From the NCBI GenBank assembly GCA_964511625.1, contig CAZEJG010000012.1, positions 20,791 to 84,790 of the forward strand: a DNA stretch of 64,000 bases. Reading direction: 5' to 3'. Made by a program: the position numbers and the translations under genes. Shown one piece after another: positions 51,635 through 60,849 of this stretch. Position 1 is the stretch's first letter. Every line of letters starts with the position of its first letter. The notes under the pieces were generated by a model that was not told where the DNA came from, did not search any database, and saw only the letters and a list, made by a program, of their open reading frames with translations. This DNA is from Pseudohoeflea sp964511625 (lineage in GTDB: Bacteria; Pseudomonadota; Alphaproteobacteria; Rhizobiales; Rhizobiaceae).

Positions 51635-51673
51635 AAAAAGCCGGCGGGGGCCAGAGCGCCCCGCCGGCTTTTT
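51635..51673 (+). terminator. Strong Rho-independent terminator after purU
   Basis: AAAAAGCCGGCGGGG and CCCCGCCGGCTTTTT form a perfect 15-bp stem around a 9-base loop. It closes the mmsA-purU transcript 24 bp upstream of hisC. A further CATTTTT follows. Confidence 0.92.
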
Positions 51674-51696
51674 CATTTTTCGAAGGCAGTCCATTC

Positions 51697-52752
51697 ATGA
51701 GCCGTTTCTGGAGCAAGATCGTCCACGACCTCGACCCCTATGTGCCGGGCGAACAGCCGAAGATGGACGGGCTGATCAAGCTCAACACCAACGAGAACCC
51801 CTACCCGCCCTCGCCGCGCGCAATCGAAGCCGTCCGCCGCGCCACCGACGACACGCTCAGGCTCTACCCCGATCCCGTTTCGCTCGAACTGCGCGAGACG
51901 ATCGCCGCCTCTTTCGCGCTCGACGCCGGTAACGTCTTCGTCGGCAACGGCTCCGACGAGGTTCTGGCGCACACCTTCATGGGTCTGTTGAAGCAGGACG
52001 GGCCGCTCCTCTTCCCCGACATCACCTATTCCTTCTACCCGGTCTATTGCGGCCTCTACGGCATCGAGGCCAGGAAGATCCCGCTCGGCGACGACATGAC
52101 CGTCGATGTCGACGCCTATGCCGGCCCTGCGGGCGCGATCATCCTGCCCAACCCAAACGCACCGACCGGGATCGCTCTGCCGCTCGCAGATATCCGGAAA
52201 CTCCTCGAGGCACACAGTGACCGAGTCGTCGTCATCGACGAGGCCTATGTGGATTTCGGCGGCGAGAGCGCGGTCGCGCTGGTGGCGGACTTCGACAACC
52301 TGCTGGTCATCCGGACCTTCTCGAAATCCTACAGTCTGGCGGGCTTGCGGGTCGGCTTCGCCGTCGGCCAGCGGCCGCTGATCGAGGCGCTGGAACGCGT
52401 GAAGGACAGCTTCAACTCCTATCCGCTCGACCGCCTCGCCCAGGCCGCCGCCACCGCCGCGTGGAAGGACGCCGACTGGTTCGAGGCCACCCGCTCACGC
52501 ATCATGATGAGCCGCAACGGGCTCGGCGCGGAACTGACCGGACTGGATTTCGAGGTGCTGCCCTCATCGGCGAACTTCGTATTCGCCCGCCACCCCTATC
52601 ATGAGGGCGCGAAACTCGCCGCGGCCTTGCGCACCGAAGCGATCCTGGTGCGCCATTTCGCGAAGCCGAGGATTTCGGATTACCTGCGGATCACCGTGGG
52701 CACCGAGGAAGAGTGTGCCCGCCTCGTCGAGGTTCTGAAGACGATCCTCTGA
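51697..52752 (+). CDS. hisC: Histidinol-phosphate / aromatic aminotransferase
   Basis: The protein has 351 aa. The class I/II aminotransferase signature is present: LNTNENPYPPSP, FVGNGSDEVLAHTFMGLL, LPNPNAPTGIALP and the PLP lysine in TFSKSYSLAGLRVGFAVG. It transaminates imidazole-acetol phosphate in histidine synthesis, or phenylalanine/tyrosine precursors. It is isolated from other his genes, so the aromatic aminotransferase role is also possible. It converges with gph, 7 bp between the stop codons. Confidence 0.92.
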   Translation: MSRFWSKIVHDLDPYVPGEQPKMDGLIKLNTNENPYPPSPRAIEAVRRATDDTLRLYPDPVSLELRETIAASFALDAGNVFVGNGSDEVLAHTFMGLLKQDGPLLFPDITYSFYPVYCGLYGIEARKIPLGDDMTVDVDAYAGPAGAIILPNPNAPTGIALPLADIRKLLEAHSDRVVVIDEAYVDFGGESAVALVADFDNLLVIRTFSKSYSLAGLRVGFAVGQRPLIEALERVKDSFNSYPLDRLAQAAATAAWKDADWFEATRSRIMMSRNGLGAELTGLDFEVLPSSANFVFARHPYHEGAKLAAALRTEAILVRHFAKPRISDYLRITVGTEEECARLVEVLKTIL

Positions 52753-52759
52753 CTTGGGA

Positions 52760-53467
52760 TCAGGACGCCCGCGCCGATAGCGTGGCCAGCGCGGCCTCGA
52801 GATCGACAAGCGTGTCGATGAGCACATCCGCGCCGAGCTCTTCCACCGGCACGCGCGAATAACCGCCGCGCACCGCGATGCTGGGGATGCGGGCATTCTT
52901 AGCCGAGTCGATATCCGCCGGACTGTCGCCCACCATCACGCAGTCGCCGGCCGGCACGCCGAGCAGGTCGGCGGCATGGAGGATCATGTCGGGCGCGGGC
53001 TTGCGCTCAGGGCCCGTATCGCCCCCGACGACCGCTCCGAACCAGTCCGAGAAACCGAAATGATCGAGGATGGTGCGGCTGAAGCCCTCCGGCTTGTTGG
53101 TGACCAACGCCAGTTTCATGCCGGCCAAATGACACCGCTCGAGCAGTTCCCGAGCGCCCGGCATCAGCTCGGTGCGGGCGGTCAGGTGCTTGCCGTAAAT
53201 TCCCATCATCCGCTCGTGGCGCTCGTCGAGCCCTTCAGTGTCCAGTTCGACCCCGCGCGCGGCGAAGGCGCGTTCGACGAGCTTGCGAACCCCTTCGCCC
53301 ACCATCTTGCGGACGTCCTCGACCGGCACGCTATCGATCCCGTAGCTGCCGAGAAGCTCGTTGACGGCCGCCGCGATATCCGGAACGGAATCGATCAGCG
53401 TTCCGTCCAGATCGAACAACAGGGCCTTCGGCCAGTCCTGTCCGGCGGGCAAAAAGGGCTGGTTCAC
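52760..53467 (-). CDS. gph: Phosphoglycolate phosphatase-type HAD hydrolase
   Basis: The protein has 235 aa from a GTG at 53467, which overlaps the stop of the upstream gene by 4 bp and has GGAAGGA before it; an ATG at 53482 is possible. HAD motifs are complete: LLFDLDGTLIDS, LVTNKPEG, GPERKPAPDM and MVGDSPADIDSAKNA. It dephosphorylates 2-phosphoglycolate or similar small phosphates. Immediate neighbours on the same strand are a thioredoxin-like protein and rpe. Confidence 0.9.
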   Translation of the reverse strand: MNQPFLPAGQDWPKALLFDLDGTLIDSVPDIAAAVNELLGSYGIDSVPVEDVRKMVGEGVRKLVERAFAARGVELDTEGLDERHERMMGIYGKHLTARTELMPGARELLERCHLAGMKLALVTNKPEGFSRTILDHFGFSDWFGAVVGGDTGPERKPAPDMILHAADLLGVPAGDCVMVGDSPADIDSAKNARIPSIAVRGGYSRVPVEELGADVLIDTLVDLEAALATLSARAS

Positions 53468-54033
53468 GCGGCATCCTTCCATTTGATCGAGCAGCCCATC
53501 GAGGCGATCTGCTCCTTGGGCCCCTTGCCGGTCTCTGCGACCTGCTTCATCGCTTCGAGAAGATCGCGCCGGACGTCGGCGGGTGCGGCATCCCTGCGCG
53601 ACGCATCTAGCCGGCCGCGATACTGCAGTTCCATCGCACTGTTGAAGCCGAAGAAATCCGGCGTGCAGACGGCGTCCCAGCTCTTGGCGACCGACTGGTC
53701 CTCGTCATGCAGATAGGGAAAGCCGAAGCCGTTCATGTCGGCAAACAGCTTCATCTTGTCGAAGGAATCATCCGGATAGGCATCGGCGTCGTTGGCGTTG
53801 ATCGCGACGAAACCGACGCCCATCTTTTCGAGCGCCTTCGCATCCGAGACGATGCGATCGATTACCGCCTTCACATAGGGACAGTGATTGCAGATGAAGG
53901 CAACGACCAGCCCGTTCGGGCCGGCAAGATCACGGATGCGGTAGCTCTTGCCGTCGGTGGCCTTGAGTTCCGCGTCGAGCGTCGCGGCATCCGGCGTCCA
54001 GCCGAAGTCGCAGATCGGGGGCATGGCTGCCAT
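53464..54033 (-). CDS. Thioredoxin-fold (AhpC/TSA-like) protein
   Basis: The protein has 189 aa. A thioredoxin-like fold carries ICNHCPYVKAVIDRIVSDA, where CNHC is the redox pair, then GFVAINANDADAYPDDS and DAVCTPDFFGF with a cis-Pro. The family is often labelled peroxiredoxin or redoxin. There is no signal peptide, so it acts in the cytosol. GGAGCC lies before the ATG. It overlaps gph by 4 bp, so it is co-translated with the phosphatase. Confidence 0.88.
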   Translation of the reverse strand: MAAMPPICDFGWTPDAATLDAELKATDGKSYRIRDLAGPNGLVVAFICNHCPYVKAVIDRIVSDAKALEKMGVGFVAINANDADAYPDDSFDKMKLFADMNGFGFPYLHDEDQSVAKSWDAVCTPDFFGFNSAMELQYRGRLDASRRDAAPADVRRDLLEAMKQVAETGKGPKEQIASMGCSIKWKDAA

Positions 54034-54110
54034 GTCTGGCTCCTTTCGGTTCGGTTCACATCAACGGCAATTGGGGCGCCCGGCGAAAGCGGAAACCCCG
54101 GCGACCAGGT

Positions 54111-54800
54111 TCACGCGGCGCGATGGTCGCCCATTGCCGCGTCGGATGCCGACCGGATCGCCTCGATATTGGCGCGATACGCCGCTTCCGTGCCGCCCTT
54201 GAACACGGCCGAGCCCGCGACCAGCGCGTTAGCGCCCGCAGCGGCCACCAGCGGCGCGGTTTCCGGCGTGACTCCGCCGTCGACCTCGATGTCGATCGGC
54301 CGATCGCCGATCATCCTGCGGATGCGTGAAATCTTGTCGAGTGTCGCGGGAATGAATTTCTGGCCGCCGAACCCGGGGTTGACCGTCATCACCAGGATGA
54401 GGTCCAGCCGGTCGAGCACGTATTCGATCACGCTTTCCGGCGTCGACGGATTGAGCGCCACTCCGGCCTTCTTGCCGAGGTCGCGGATGGCCTGCAGCGA
54501 CCGGTCGAGATGCCGGGTGGCCTCGGCGTGGACGGTGATGATGTCGGCGCCGGCCTTGGCGAAGGCTTCGAGATAGGGGTCGCAGGGCTCGATCATCAGG
54601 TGACAGTCGAAGGTCACGTCCGTGCGGTCGCGCACCTTCTCGATGATCGGCGGGCCGAAGGTGATGTTGGGCACGAAATGACCGTCCATCACATCGAGAT
54701 GAATCCAGTCTGCACCAGCCCGGACGACCGCCTCGATCTCGTCACCGAGTTTCGAGAAATCCGATGCCAGAACGGAAGGGGCGATGATGGTCTTGGTCAC
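54111..54800 (-). CDS. rpe: Ribulose-phosphate 3-epimerase
   Basis: The protein has 229 aa from a GTG at 54800 with GAGGAGAC upstream; another in-frame GTG is at 54821. The TIM barrel has APSVLASDFSKLGDEI, WIHLDVMDGHFVPNITFGP, LVMTVNPGFGGQKFI and EVDGGVTPETAP, all with intact catalytic and metal residues. It interconverts ribulose-5-P and xylulose-5-P. It is the first gene of a short run with the thioredoxin-like protein and gph. Confidence 0.97.
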   Translation of the reverse strand: MTKTIIAPSVLASDFSKLGDEIEAVVRAGADWIHLDVMDGHFVPNITFGPPIIEKVRDRTDVTFDCHLMIEPCDPYLEAFAKAGADIITVHAEATRHLDRSLQAIRDLGKKAGVALNPSTPESVIEYVLDRLDLILVMTVNPGFGGQKFIPATLDKISRIRRMIGDRPIDIEVDGGVTPETAPLVAAAGANALVAGSAVFKGGTEAAYRANIEAIRSASDAAMGDHRAA

Positions 54801-54914
54801 GTCGTGTCGTCTCCTCGGCACTGTCCGGCAACTCCCGCCCGGACCTCGGCTGGCTATAGCGGCCCGAAACCGGTCAGTACAGTGCCCGGCCTCGCCGAAA
54901 CGCCCCGCGCCGGC

Positions 54915-56087
54915 TCATGTCTGTGGACCGAGCTGCTCGTCCTCGACATCCGGCGAGAGTTCCTGCTCCGCCCGGCCGAGGCTCTGCTTGGTAAACCCCT
55001 TGGTCCCATGCAGCGTGGTCTCGAAGTCGCTCTTGATCTCCACCGGCGAGCGCACATAGGCAGTCACAAGTTCGGCGAGCGAGCGCAGCGCGTGCAGGTG
55101 AATGCGTTCGTAGCCGTGCGAGGAATCCACCCCGAAGGTCACCAGCGCCGTGCGCACGTCGGCCCCGGCGGTCAGCGCGCTGGCCGAATCCGACTGGTAG
55201 TACTTGAAGATGTCCTTCTGGTAGCGGATCTCGTTCTCCTGGCAGAGCTCCACCATCTTCTTGGTCAGGTGATAATCGAACGGCCCGGTCTGGTCGGCCA
55301 TGGCGATTGTGACGCCGAACTCGTCGGAGTTCTGTCCCGGCGCTGTGGTGCCGTTGTCGATGGCGATCATCGAGGCGACCTCGTCGACCAGGATCGACGA
55401 CGCCCCGACGCCGACTTCCTCGCCGACGGTGAAGAGGAAATGGATGTCGACCGGCGTCACCGCCTTGTTCTTCTGCAGCGCCGCGATCGCCGCCAGCATC
55501 AGCGCCACGCCCGCCTTGTTGTCGAGGTGACGCGAGACGATGTAGCCGTTGTCGATGAATTCCGGCTGCGGATCGATGCTGACCATGTCGCCGATCTCGA
55601 TGCCGAGGCGTTCGAGGTCTTCCTGCGTCCGAGACAACGCGTCGACCCGGAGTTCGACATTGTCCCAGGAGATCGGCTGGGTGTCGATCTCGTCGTTGAA
55701 AGTGTGCCCGGAGGACTTCAGCGGCAGGATGGTGCCGCGGTAACTGCCCTTGTCGGTAAAGACGGTCGTCCGCGCACCTTCGGCAAACCGCGACGACCAG
55801 GTCCCCACCGGCACCAGCGCGCAGCGGCCGTTGCTCTTCAGCAGCTTGATCTGGGCGCCGAGCGTGTCGACATGGCTGACGACCGCACGGGCGCCACGCC
55901 GGCGCGAGCCCTGACGCACCGCGCGGATCGCGCCACGCCGCGTCAGTTCCGGTTCGAGCCCGAGATGCTCCAGTTCCTTGGTGACGAACCGCACGACCGT
56001 GTCGGTGTAGCCCGTGGGGCTTGGTATCCTCAGCAACTTCTCGAGTGTTTTGACCAGATAGTCGCTATCGATCGTCAGACGGCTCAT
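54915..56087 (-). CDS. M42-type peptidase of the NAGGN osmoprotectant system
   Basis: The protein has 390 aa. It shows the co-catalytic metal pattern of M42/M20 aminopeptidases: VVSHVDTLGAQIK, RHLDNKAGVALML, FTVGEEVGVGAS and SSHGYERIH. In this operon type an osmoprotectant-NAGGN M42 peptidase accompanies asnO and ngg and may degrade or trim the dipeptide; its exact reaction is not established. It overlaps ngg by 23 bp and is last in the operon. About 115 bp separate it from rpe. Confidence 0.93.
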   Translation of the reverse strand: MSRLTIDSDYLVKTLEKLLRIPSPTGYTDTVVRFVTKELEHLGLEPELTRRGAIRAVRQGSRRRGARAVVSHVDTLGAQIKLLKSNGRCALVPVGTWSSRFAEGARTTVFTDKGSYRGTILPLKSSGHTFNDEIDTQPISWDNVELRVDALSRTQEDLERLGIEIGDMVSIDPQPEFIDNGYIVSRHLDNKAGVALMLAAIAALQKNKAVTPVDIHFLFTVGEEVGVGASSILVDEVASMIAIDNGTTAPGQNSDEFGVTIAMADQTGPFDYHLTKKMVELCQENEIRYQKDIFKYYQSDSASALTAGADVRTALVTFGVDSSHGYERIHLHALRSLAELVTAYVRSPVEIKSDFETTLHGTKGFTKQSLGRAEQELSPDVEDEQLGPQT

Positions 56088-57924
56088 CGTTTCTCCCTGT
56101 ATGCAGCTGGTTCTGCAGCGCGCGCCTCACCGCATAGGGCATCGACAGCGGAAACAACAGGTCGATGAAGCGTTCGGCGGTCGGCTGTGGCTCGTGGTTG
56201 GCCAGACCGGGCCTTTCGTTGGCCTCGATGAAAGCATAGTCCGGGGAACGGGGCGATGTCACCATCAGGTCGATGCCGCACACCGGAATGTCGATGGCGC
56301 GGGCGGCCTTAACCGCCGCATCCACAAGCACCGGGTGAACCGTGTCGGTGACGTCATGGATGGTGCCGCCCGTATGCAGATTGGCCGTCTTGCGCACCAG
56401 CAGTTCCTCGCCCTGGGGCAGAACGTCGTCGAGCGCGTAACCCGCCGCCGCTAGCGTCCGGCGCGTTTCCGCGTCGACCGGGATCTTCGACTCCCCGCCC
56501 GTCGCGGCAGCCCGTCTGCGGCTTTGCGCGGCGATCAGTTCCTCGATCGTCGCCTTCCCGTCGCCGATCACCTTCGGCGGCAACCGCACGGCTGCGGCCA
56601 CCAGCTTGTAATTGATCACGATCAGCCGAAGGTCCGTGCCCTCGAACATCTGCTCGATGAGAACCGTGTCGCAATGCTGCCGCGCTTCGGCTATCGCCTC
56701 GTCGACCTCCTCGCGCGTCTGCAGCCCGATGGAGATGCCCCGGCCCTGCTCGCCGCGCGATGGCTTGACCACGACCTTGCCATGCGCCTCGATGAAGGCG
56801 TCGACCGCCTCGTCGCCGGCGTCCGCGTTGATCTGTTCGGGCACCTTCACACCCGCCTGCTCGACCATGCGCCGGGTCACCGTCTTGTCGTCGCAGATTG
56901 ACATGGCGACCGCGGTCGTCAGCTCAGTCAGGCTCTCCCTGCAGCGAACGGAAACGCCGCCATGGGTGAGCCGGAAAAATCCGCCCTCCGCGTCGATGAT
57001 CTCGACATGGATGCCGCGTCGGCGCGCCTCCCGCACGATGATCATCGCATAGGGATTGAGCCCGTCGTCGGTCTCGCCGCCCGTGAACAGCTTCTCGTTG
57101 ATCTGGTTCTTGCGCTTGACCGAAAAGAACGACACCCGCTTGAAGCCGAGCTTCTCGTAGAGCTTGATCGCGCCTTCATTGTCGTGAAGCACCGAGAGGT
57201 CGAGGAACGCCGCCTGTCGCGCTTGATAGAATTCCGCCAGACGCCGCACCAGCGCCTCGCCGATGCCCGGGTGGCGGGCCTGCGGGTCGACAGCCAGGCA
57301 CCAGAGCGACGAGCCGCGCTCGGGATCGCCGAAGGCGCGGGCATGGTCGACACCGGTCACCGTGCCGATGACATCGCCGGTGATCTCGTCCTCGGCGACG
57401 AAATAGGTGAGCACCCGCGCGTCGCGCTTGGACCAGAAGAAATCCGTCGCGATCTGCACCATCGACCGCGATGCGTAGATCCGGTTGATGGCGTCGGCGT
57501 CCGCGTGCGAGGTCAGGCGGCGGATGAAATACCCCTTCGGAGGCATTTTCGAAGACCGGTAGGTGGTGAGGTCCAGCCGGAAGGTATGGGAGGGATCGAG
57601 AAACACCTCGTGCGGCGCGGTGGCCAAGAGCACATGCGGATCGCGCACATAGATGGCGATATCGCGGGTGTCGCCGCGCTCGTCCCGCAATGTCGAGATC
57701 AGCGCCTCGGATTTCTCGAAGGTCTGGGCGAACGCCAGACGTCCCCAACCGCAGTCGAGGACGAAGTTTTCCTTTGTGTCCGGGGCCTTTGCACCCCGTT
57801 GATTGATCGGCGGCTTGAGCCCCTGCTCGCGCAGCCGCTTGAGCCGGTGCGAATACGGATCGGCTGCCTTGCGCGCATCGCGCGACCGCGGCTCGTTCTG
57901 GGTCGGCTTCTCGTCGTCTGACAT
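56065..57924 (-). CDS. ngg: N-acetylglutaminylglutamine synthetase (GNAT + ATP-grasp fusion)
   Basis: The protein has 619 aa. Residues about 110-290 are a GNAT acetyltransferase (LWCLAVDPQARHPGIGEALVRRLAEFY), and about 300-600 an ATP-grasp ligase (KVVVKPSRGEQGRGISIGLQ, VCGIDLMVTSP, FIEANERPGLANHE). It makes N-acetylglutaminylglutamine, the precursor of the dipeptide osmolyte NAGGN. The start at 57924 is 11 bp after the asnO stop. The frame continues upstream but without family sequence. Osmotic induction is known for such operons in rhizobia and pseudomonads, though no sigma motif is visible here. Confidence 0.95.
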   Translation of the reverse strand: MSDDEKPTQNEPRSRDARKAADPYSHRLKRLREQGLKPPINQRGAKAPDTKENFVLDCGWGRLAFAQTFEKSEALISTLRDERGDTRDIAIYVRDPHVLLATAPHEVFLDPSHTFRLDLTTYRSSKMPPKGYFIRRLTSHADADAINRIYASRSMVQIATDFFWSKRDARVLTYFVAEDEITGDVIGTVTGVDHARAFGDPERGSSLWCLAVDPQARHPGIGEALVRRLAEFYQARQAAFLDLSVLHDNEGAIKLYEKLGFKRVSFFSVKRKNQINEKLFTGGETDDGLNPYAMIIVREARRRGIHVEIIDAEGGFFRLTHGGVSVRCRESLTELTTAVAMSICDDKTVTRRMVEQAGVKVPEQINADAGDEAVDAFIEAHGKVVVKPSRGEQGRGISIGLQTREEVDEAIAEARQHCDTVLIEQMFEGTDLRLIVINYKLVAAAVRLPPKVIGDGKATIEELIAAQSRRRAAATGGESKIPVDAETRRTLAAAGYALDDVLPQGEELLVRKTANLHTGGTIHDVTDTVHPVLVDAAVKAARAIDIPVCGIDLMVTSPRSPDYAFIEANERPGLANHEPQPTAERFIDLLFPLSMPYAVRRALQNQLHTGRNDEPSDDR

Positions 57925-57935
57925 CGGCTTACCCC

Positions 57936-59711
57936 TTAAAGGTCGTGAGACTGCAGCCACATCTCCAGAAGCGCCGCCTGCCACAGCTCCGATCCGCGCA
58001 GCGGCGTGATGTGGGCGGACGGATCGGCAAACAGCTGGTCGAGCCAGGCGGTCTGGAACAGTTCGCGCTCCTTCGCCTTCTGCGACGTCAGCGTGTCACG
58101 CACCATGTCGAGGAACTCGCCCTGGATGTATTTGAGCTGCGGCACCGGGAAGTAGCCCTTCTTGCGGTCGATGACCTCGGAGGGGACCACCAGCCGCGCG
58201 GCATCCTTGAGCACGCCCTTGCCGTTCTCGTTGAGCTTGAACTCGGGAGGAATGGTAGCCGCGAGCTCGACCAGTTCATGATCGAGGAACGGCACGCGGG
58301 CTTCGAGCCCCCAGGCCATAGTCATGTTGTCGACGCGCTTGACCGGGTCGTCGACCAGCATGACCTCGGAATCGAGCCGCAGCGCCCGGTCGACGGGGGT
58401 CGCCGCGCCCGGCGCCATCAGGTGGGCGCGCACCAGTTCCATGCTCTCGTCGGCATCGGGCATCCACTGCGGATTGAGCTGGTTCGAAAGCGTCTTGTGA
58501 TCGCGGTCGAAGAACACCTTTGCATAATCGCTGGCCACGTCGTTCGAAGCGGCGAGCGGCGGATACCAGTGATAGCCGCCGAAGACTTCATCGGCCCCCT
58601 GCCCGGACTGCACCACCTTGATGTGCTTGGCCACTTCGCGCGACAGAAGGAAGAAGCCGATATTGTCGTAGGAGACCATCGGCTCCGACTGGGCCCGGAT
58701 CGTCGACGGCAGGTGCTCCATCAGTTCCGACGCCGGCACGAAGATTTTGGTGTGATCGGTATCGAATTCCTTGGCGATCAGATCGGAATAGACGAACTCG
58801 TCGCCCTTCTCGCCATTGGCTTCCTCGAAGCCGATCGAAAAGGTCTTGAGGTCGTGCTGCCCCTGTTCGGCGAGCAGGCCGACGATGACGCTGGAATCCA
58901 CGCCACCCGACAGGAGCACGCCAACCGGCACGTCGGCCACCATACGGCGGCGCACGGCGGTGCGCAGGGCTTCTAGCACCCGGTCGCGCCAGTCCTCGCG
59001 GTTCAGGCCAGCATCTTCCGGACGGCGCTCATAGGCCGGGCGCCAGTAGCGGCGCTCGCGTTCCGAGCCGTCGGCCTCGATGCGCCGGATCGTGGCAGGC
59101 GGCAGCTTGCGCACGCCTTCGATAATGGTCCGCGGCGCGGGCACGACCGCGTGGAAACTCATGTAGTTGTGGAGTGCGGCGCGATCGATCCCGGTATCGA
59201 TGTCGCCCGAGGCGACCAGCGCCGGAAGCGAGGAGGCAAAGCGCAGCCGCTTTCCCTTGGGCGCAAGATAGAGCGGCTTGATGCCGAACCGGTCGCGCGC
59301 CAGCGTCACCGCGCCTGTCGCGCGCTCATGGATGGCAAAGGCGAACATGCCGTGGAAGCGTTCCACACAGGCCTCGCCCCATTTGTGGAAGGCCTTGAGA
59401 ATGACCTCGGTGTCGCCATGCGAGAAGAACGTATAGCCCTCGGCCTGAAGTTCGGCACGCAGTTCCGGATAGTTGTAGATGCAGCCGTTGAAGGTGATCG
59501 TCAGCCCGAGATCGGAATCCGTCATCGGCTGGGCCGAGCATTCCGACAGGTCGATGATCTTCAGGCGGCGATGACCGAAGGCCACCGGTCCGCGCGCCAC
59601 CACGCCGGTCCCGTCGGGACCGCGAGGCGCGAGCACATCGAGCATCTTCGCGACTGCGCCTGCGTCGGCAAAGTTTCCATCGAAGCGAATCTCTCCGGCA
59701 ATTCCACACAT
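57936..59711 (-). CDS. asnO: N-acetylglutaminylglutamine amidotransferase (asparagine synthetase-like)
   Basis: The protein has 591 aa. Met is followed by the Ntn nucleophile Cys2 in MCGIAGEIRFDG; LAPRGPDGTG and FNGCIYNYPELRAELQ complete the class II glutaminase domain. The C-terminal asparagine-synthetase domain has VLLSGGVDSSVIVGL and GQGADEVFGGYHWYP. It amidates N-acetylglutaminylglutamine to the final osmolyte. It is first in the asnO-ngg-M42 operon. A perfect hairpin (59738-59755) occupies its leader. Confidence 0.95.
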   Translation of the reverse strand: MCGIAGEIRFDGNFADAGAVAKMLDVLAPRGPDGTGVVARGPVAFGHRRLKIIDLSECSAQPMTDSDLGLTITFNGCIYNYPELRAELQAEGYTFFSHGDTEVILKAFHKWGEACVERFHGMFAFAIHERATGAVTLARDRFGIKPLYLAPKGKRLRFASSLPALVASGDIDTGIDRAALHNYMSFHAVVPAPRTIIEGVRKLPPATIRRIEADGSERERRYWRPAYERRPEDAGLNREDWRDRVLEALRTAVRRRMVADVPVGVLLSGGVDSSVIVGLLAEQGQHDLKTFSIGFEEANGEKGDEFVYSDLIAKEFDTDHTKIFVPASELMEHLPSTIRAQSEPMVSYDNIGFFLLSREVAKHIKVVQSGQGADEVFGGYHWYPPLAASNDVASDYAKVFFDRDHKTLSNQLNPQWMPDADESMELVRAHLMAPGAATPVDRALRLDSEVMLVDDPVKRVDNMTMAWGLEARVPFLDHELVELAATIPPEFKLNENGKGVLKDAARLVVPSEVIDRKKGYFPVPQLKYIQGEFLDMVRDTLTSQKAKERELFQTAWLDQLFADPSAHITPLRGSELWQAALLEMWLQSHDL

Positions 59712-59737
59712 GGAGGGCTGGTCGTCCTTCTTGCTTG

Positions 59738-59755
59738 GCCGGCGTTCGAGCCGGC
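59738..59755 (-). promoter_or_regulatory. Leader hairpin upstream of asnO
   Basis: GCCGGC-GTTCGA-GCCGGC forms a perfect 6-bp stem with a 6-base loop, 27 bp before the asnO start codon. It could affect translation of the osmolyte operon. No T run follows, so it is not a terminator. Confidence 0.35.
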
Positions 59756-59785
59756 ATCATGAGGCCGACATTCCTGCCGGCGGAT

Positions 59786-59812
59786 AAAAAAAAGGTGCGG
59801 CTGTCCCACACC
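59786..59812 (-). terminator. Terminator of the peptide-transporter/acetamidase operon
   Basis: On the minus strand GGTGTGG-gacag-CCGCACC (one G-U pair) is followed by eight Ts. It lies 87 bp after the acetamidase stop codon and 74 bp before asnO, so it separates the two operons. Confidence 0.85.
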
Positions 59813-59898
59813 TCCCGGTTTTTGAATGCCCTGTAGAGTTTAGGGCGCTGCGCTGCGAAATCAAATTTTCGCAGGCATTTTCTGTGGTTTCGGTACCG

Positions 59899-60849
59899 TC
59901 AGCCGAGCACAAGGCGCGGAAAATGAAAGGAAACCACCCAGTTCGGTGCGTCGACGACCTCGCTGATCTTCAGATCCGCGCAGACCGAGACGAGCATATA
60001 CGCATCCTCGGGCGACATCCCGTGTTGCACTGCCAGAAGATCGACCATCCGCTTCACCGCATCCCGTGCCGCCTCCATCAGGTCAGGCCCGATTCCGGTC
60101 GTCACCTCGAAGCCGTCGCGTCCCATATTGCGCGGGTCGGGCCCTGAGGTGGTGAAGCGCGGCGTTTCCGGCGCAGCACCCTTGACCAGATCGAGCGTGA
60201 TCTCGACGTCCATGGCGCTCTCGATCGCCGTGCCGCAGACTTCGCCGTCGCCTTGCGCGGCATGGGTGTCGCCGATGGAAAACAGCGCGCCCTCGACCTC
60301 GACCGGCAAATAGAGAACGGTTCCTTTCCCCAGCTCCCGGATATCCATGTTGCCGCCGACATGGCGCGGCGGGATGACCGAATGACGTCCCGGCTCACGA
60401 GGCGCCACCCCGATCGTTCCGGCGAAGGGCAAGAGCGGCACACGTCCGTGCGACGAGAAGGCACCCGGCGCGGTCAGGTCGGTGTCGTAACTCCACAGAT
60501 GCAGTCGCGGCTCCCGGAACTGGTCGGCGAGCAGGCCGAATTCCGGAATGATCGCCGTCCATCCAAAACCAGACGGGTGGAACTCGCCGATCGTGACCTT
60601 GAGCGCATCGCCCGGCTCCGCGCCTTCCACATAGACCGGACCCGTGACCGGATTGGCACGCGCCGGGTCGAGAGCAAGAATGTCCTTGTCGGTGCTGCTG
60701 CCGGTAATCTGCCCGTCACCCGCATCGCGGCACTGGAACAGAAAGCTCTTGCCGGGCTCCGTCCTGAGCACCGGTTCGAGCGAATTGTCCCAACCGCAAT
60801 GGCAGCTCTGCGAATGGATGGTGTGGCGTCCATGGCTGTGCGGGGTCAT
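59899..60849 (-). CDS. Acetamidase/formamidase family protein
   Basis: The protein has 316 aa. It shows the FmdA/AmdA pattern: HSQSCHCGWDNSLEPVLRTEPG, GPVYVEGAEPGDALKVTIGEF, PPRHVGGNMDIRELGKG and FSIGDTHAAQGDGEVCGTAIE, with the conserved His and Asp residues of the metal-dependent family. It hydrolyses short aliphatic amides to ammonia and the acid. The ATG overlaps the GntR stop by 4 bp. It is the last gene of the operon with the peptide ABC transporter, so it may act on an imported amide. Confidence 0.9.
   Translation of the reverse strand: MTPHSHGRHTIHSQSCHCGWDNSLEPVLRTEPGKSFLFQCRDAGDGQITGSSTDKDILALDPARANPVTGPVYVEGAEPGDALKVTIGEFHPSGFGWTAIIPEFGLLADQFREPRLHLWSYDTDLTAPGAFSSHGRVPLLPFAGTIGVAPREPGRHSVIPPRHVGGNMDIRELGKGTVLYLPVEVEGALFSIGDTHAAQGDGEVCGTAIESAMDVEITLDLVKGAAPETPRFTTSGPDPRNMGRDGFEVTTGIGPDLMEAARDAVKRMVDLLAVQHGMSPEDAYMLVSVCADLKISEVVDAPNWVVSFHFPRLVLG

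Noticed and set aside
49049..51694. Very long minus-strand open frame (about 880 codons) opposite mmsA and purU
   Set aside because: It is antisense to two clearly conserved genes and has low-complexity composition (Asp, Gly, His, Val rich) typical of open frames in GC-rich DNA. No domain is recognisable.
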